A stretch of DNA of 64,000 bases from CAWJEL01 sp964647255 (GTDB taxonomy: Bacteria > Chloroflexota > Anaerolineae > CG2-30-64-16), in the NCBI GenBank assembly GCA_964647255.1, contig CAZYGI010000013.1, positions 1-64,000 on the forward strand, given 5' to 3'. The notes below the pieces were generated by a model that ran no database searches, was not told where the DNA came from, and was given only the letters and a program-made list of their open reading frames with translations. Every line of letters begins with the position of its first letter. Positions within the stretch are counted from its first letter, which is position 1. This document shows positions 63,412 through 64,000 of the stretch, piece after piece. Both the position numbers and the translations under genes were made by a program.

Positions 63412-63430
63412 CCCCCCGTTATGTTATAGT
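63402..63430 (+). promoter_or_regulatory. Sigma-70 promoter of infC
   Basis: TTGACA (63402-63407) and TATAGT (63425-63430) with a 17-bp spacer. The leader of about 90 bases contains hairpin GGCCTGG/CCAGGCC followed by GCCTTTTG, a possible attenuator. Confidence 0.75.
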
Positions 63431-63527
63431 TGCTCCTCGGTGTGGCCTGGCCGATGACCAGGCCGCCTTTTGCGTATTGGTAAGGCCCGCCCGATAGCGA
63501 GCCGTTGAAACAAATGAGGGAAGCCGT

Positions 63528-64000
63528 ATTACTACCATAACCGCCAAGCCCAACCGCGTGAATCAACAGATCCGCGTGCGAGAGGTGCGGGTCATTGACG
63601 AAGAAGGCAACCAGCTCGGCATTTTGCCGATCCAGGAAGCCCTTCGCATCGCCTATGAGCGCAGCCTGGACCTTGTCGAGGTGGCGCCGAACGCCGTGCC
63701 TCCTGTCTGCCGTTTGCTCGACTATGGTAAGTTCCAGTACGAGAAACAGAAGAAGGAGCGCGAGGCCCGCAAGGCGCAGAAAGTCATCGAGATCAAAGAG
63801 ATCCGTCTGCGACCGCGCACCGGCGAGCACGACCTGGATACCAAAGTGCGTCAGGCGATCTCCTTCCTGGATGAAGACAGCAAGGTCAAAGTGGCCGTGC
63901 GCTTCCGGGGCCGCGAGATCACGCATCCGGAGATTGCACGCGAGCAGTTGGATGAATTCGCGGCCAAAGTTGGCGCCGCGGCGGTCATCGAAATGACGCC
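63528..64000 (+). CDS. infC: Translation initiation factor IF-3, AUU start, cut by window end
   Basis: The reading frame ITAKPNRVNQQIRVREVRVI, then DEEGNQLGILPIQEALRIAY and VAPNAVPPVCRLLDYGKF, is unmistakably IF-3. No ATG or GTG fits the conserved start, but ATT at 63528 lies seven bases after a GAGGG site, the classic AUU start of infC. This allows autoregulation, since IF-3 rejects non-AUG starts. The N-terminal domain, the linker (KQKKEREARKAQKVIEIKEI) and the beginning of the C-terminal domain (DTKVRQAISFLDEDSKVKVA) are present. The gene runs past the window. A plausible-looking frame at 63595-63996 is a shadow in another frame. Confidence 0.93.
   Translation, partial: MTTITAKPNRVNQQIRVREVRVIDEEGNQLGILPIQEALRIAYERSLDLVEVAPNAVPPVCRLLDYGKFQYEKQKKEREARKAQKVIEIKEIRLRPRTGEHDLDTKVRQAISFLDEDSKVKVAVRFRGREITHPEIAREQLDEFAAKVGAAAVIEMT

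Noticed and set aside
63595..63996. 133-residue frame near the end
   Set aside because: It is a shadow of infC in another frame; the true frame opens with AUU at 63528.

Overview
The window looks like a fragment of a Chloroflexota (probably Anaerolineae-like) chromosome. The lineage is inferred from high GC, many secreted proteins carrying the short YLPL(V/I) tag that I associate with this phylum (PLD protein near its N-terminus, beta-helix protein at its C-terminus), T-box control of thrS, and an AUU-started infC. There are no rRNA genes and no phage head, portal or terminase genes.

Layout. 1-3775: end of an ABC exporter and a GH94 chitobiose phosphorylase. 3938-22456 (minus strand): an export-heavy block with a beta-helix protein, a subtilase, a cupredoxin lipoprotein, another lipoprotein, three consecutive multicopper-oxidase-fold proteins, a DNRLRE-like anchored protein and a 2,210-residue multidomain protein. 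22867-27212: a small membrane protein, an orphan receiver, a NarL-type regulator and a multi-PAS histidine kinase. 27866-54735: a tightly packed contractile injection system (eCIS) with its own AT-rich promoter and a terminator. 54739-56835: an RHS relic and a phospholipase D-fold secreted protein. 56844-64000: housekeeping genes, namely ferredoxin, two-subunit class I fumarase, a CsoR/CstR-like repressor with a 24-residue membrane peptide and thioredoxin, an ECF sigma/anti-sigma pair, tRNA-Val, T-box-thrS and infC (cut by the window end).

The main object is the eCIS. The order is sheath, unknown, tube, Zn-ribbon baseplate-like protein, disordered protein, Pvc16-type terminator, AAA+ ATPase, a putative lipase-fold cargo with two small partners, CIS-tube/LysM baseplate proteins, hub, OB-fold spike, PAAR-like tip, gp25, two baseplate-J proteins, tail protein I, a DUF6519-like protein and a membrane-anchored repeat protein. 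Many junctions are ATGA overlaps, so the cluster is probably translated as one unit. Three features set it apart: (i) the 1,571-residue baseplate protein contains a propeller-like insertion interrupted by two predicted transmembrane segments; (ii) a serine-hydrolase-like gene with a GHSWGG motif sits between the ATPase and baseplate genes; (iii) the island is bracketed by an 83-bp direct repeat (81/83 identical) derived from the 3' end of the PLD gene, with further PLD debris next to it and at position 1201. No classical tape-measure or tail-fibre gene is evident.

All family names come from reading the translated sequence by eye. No database search was run.
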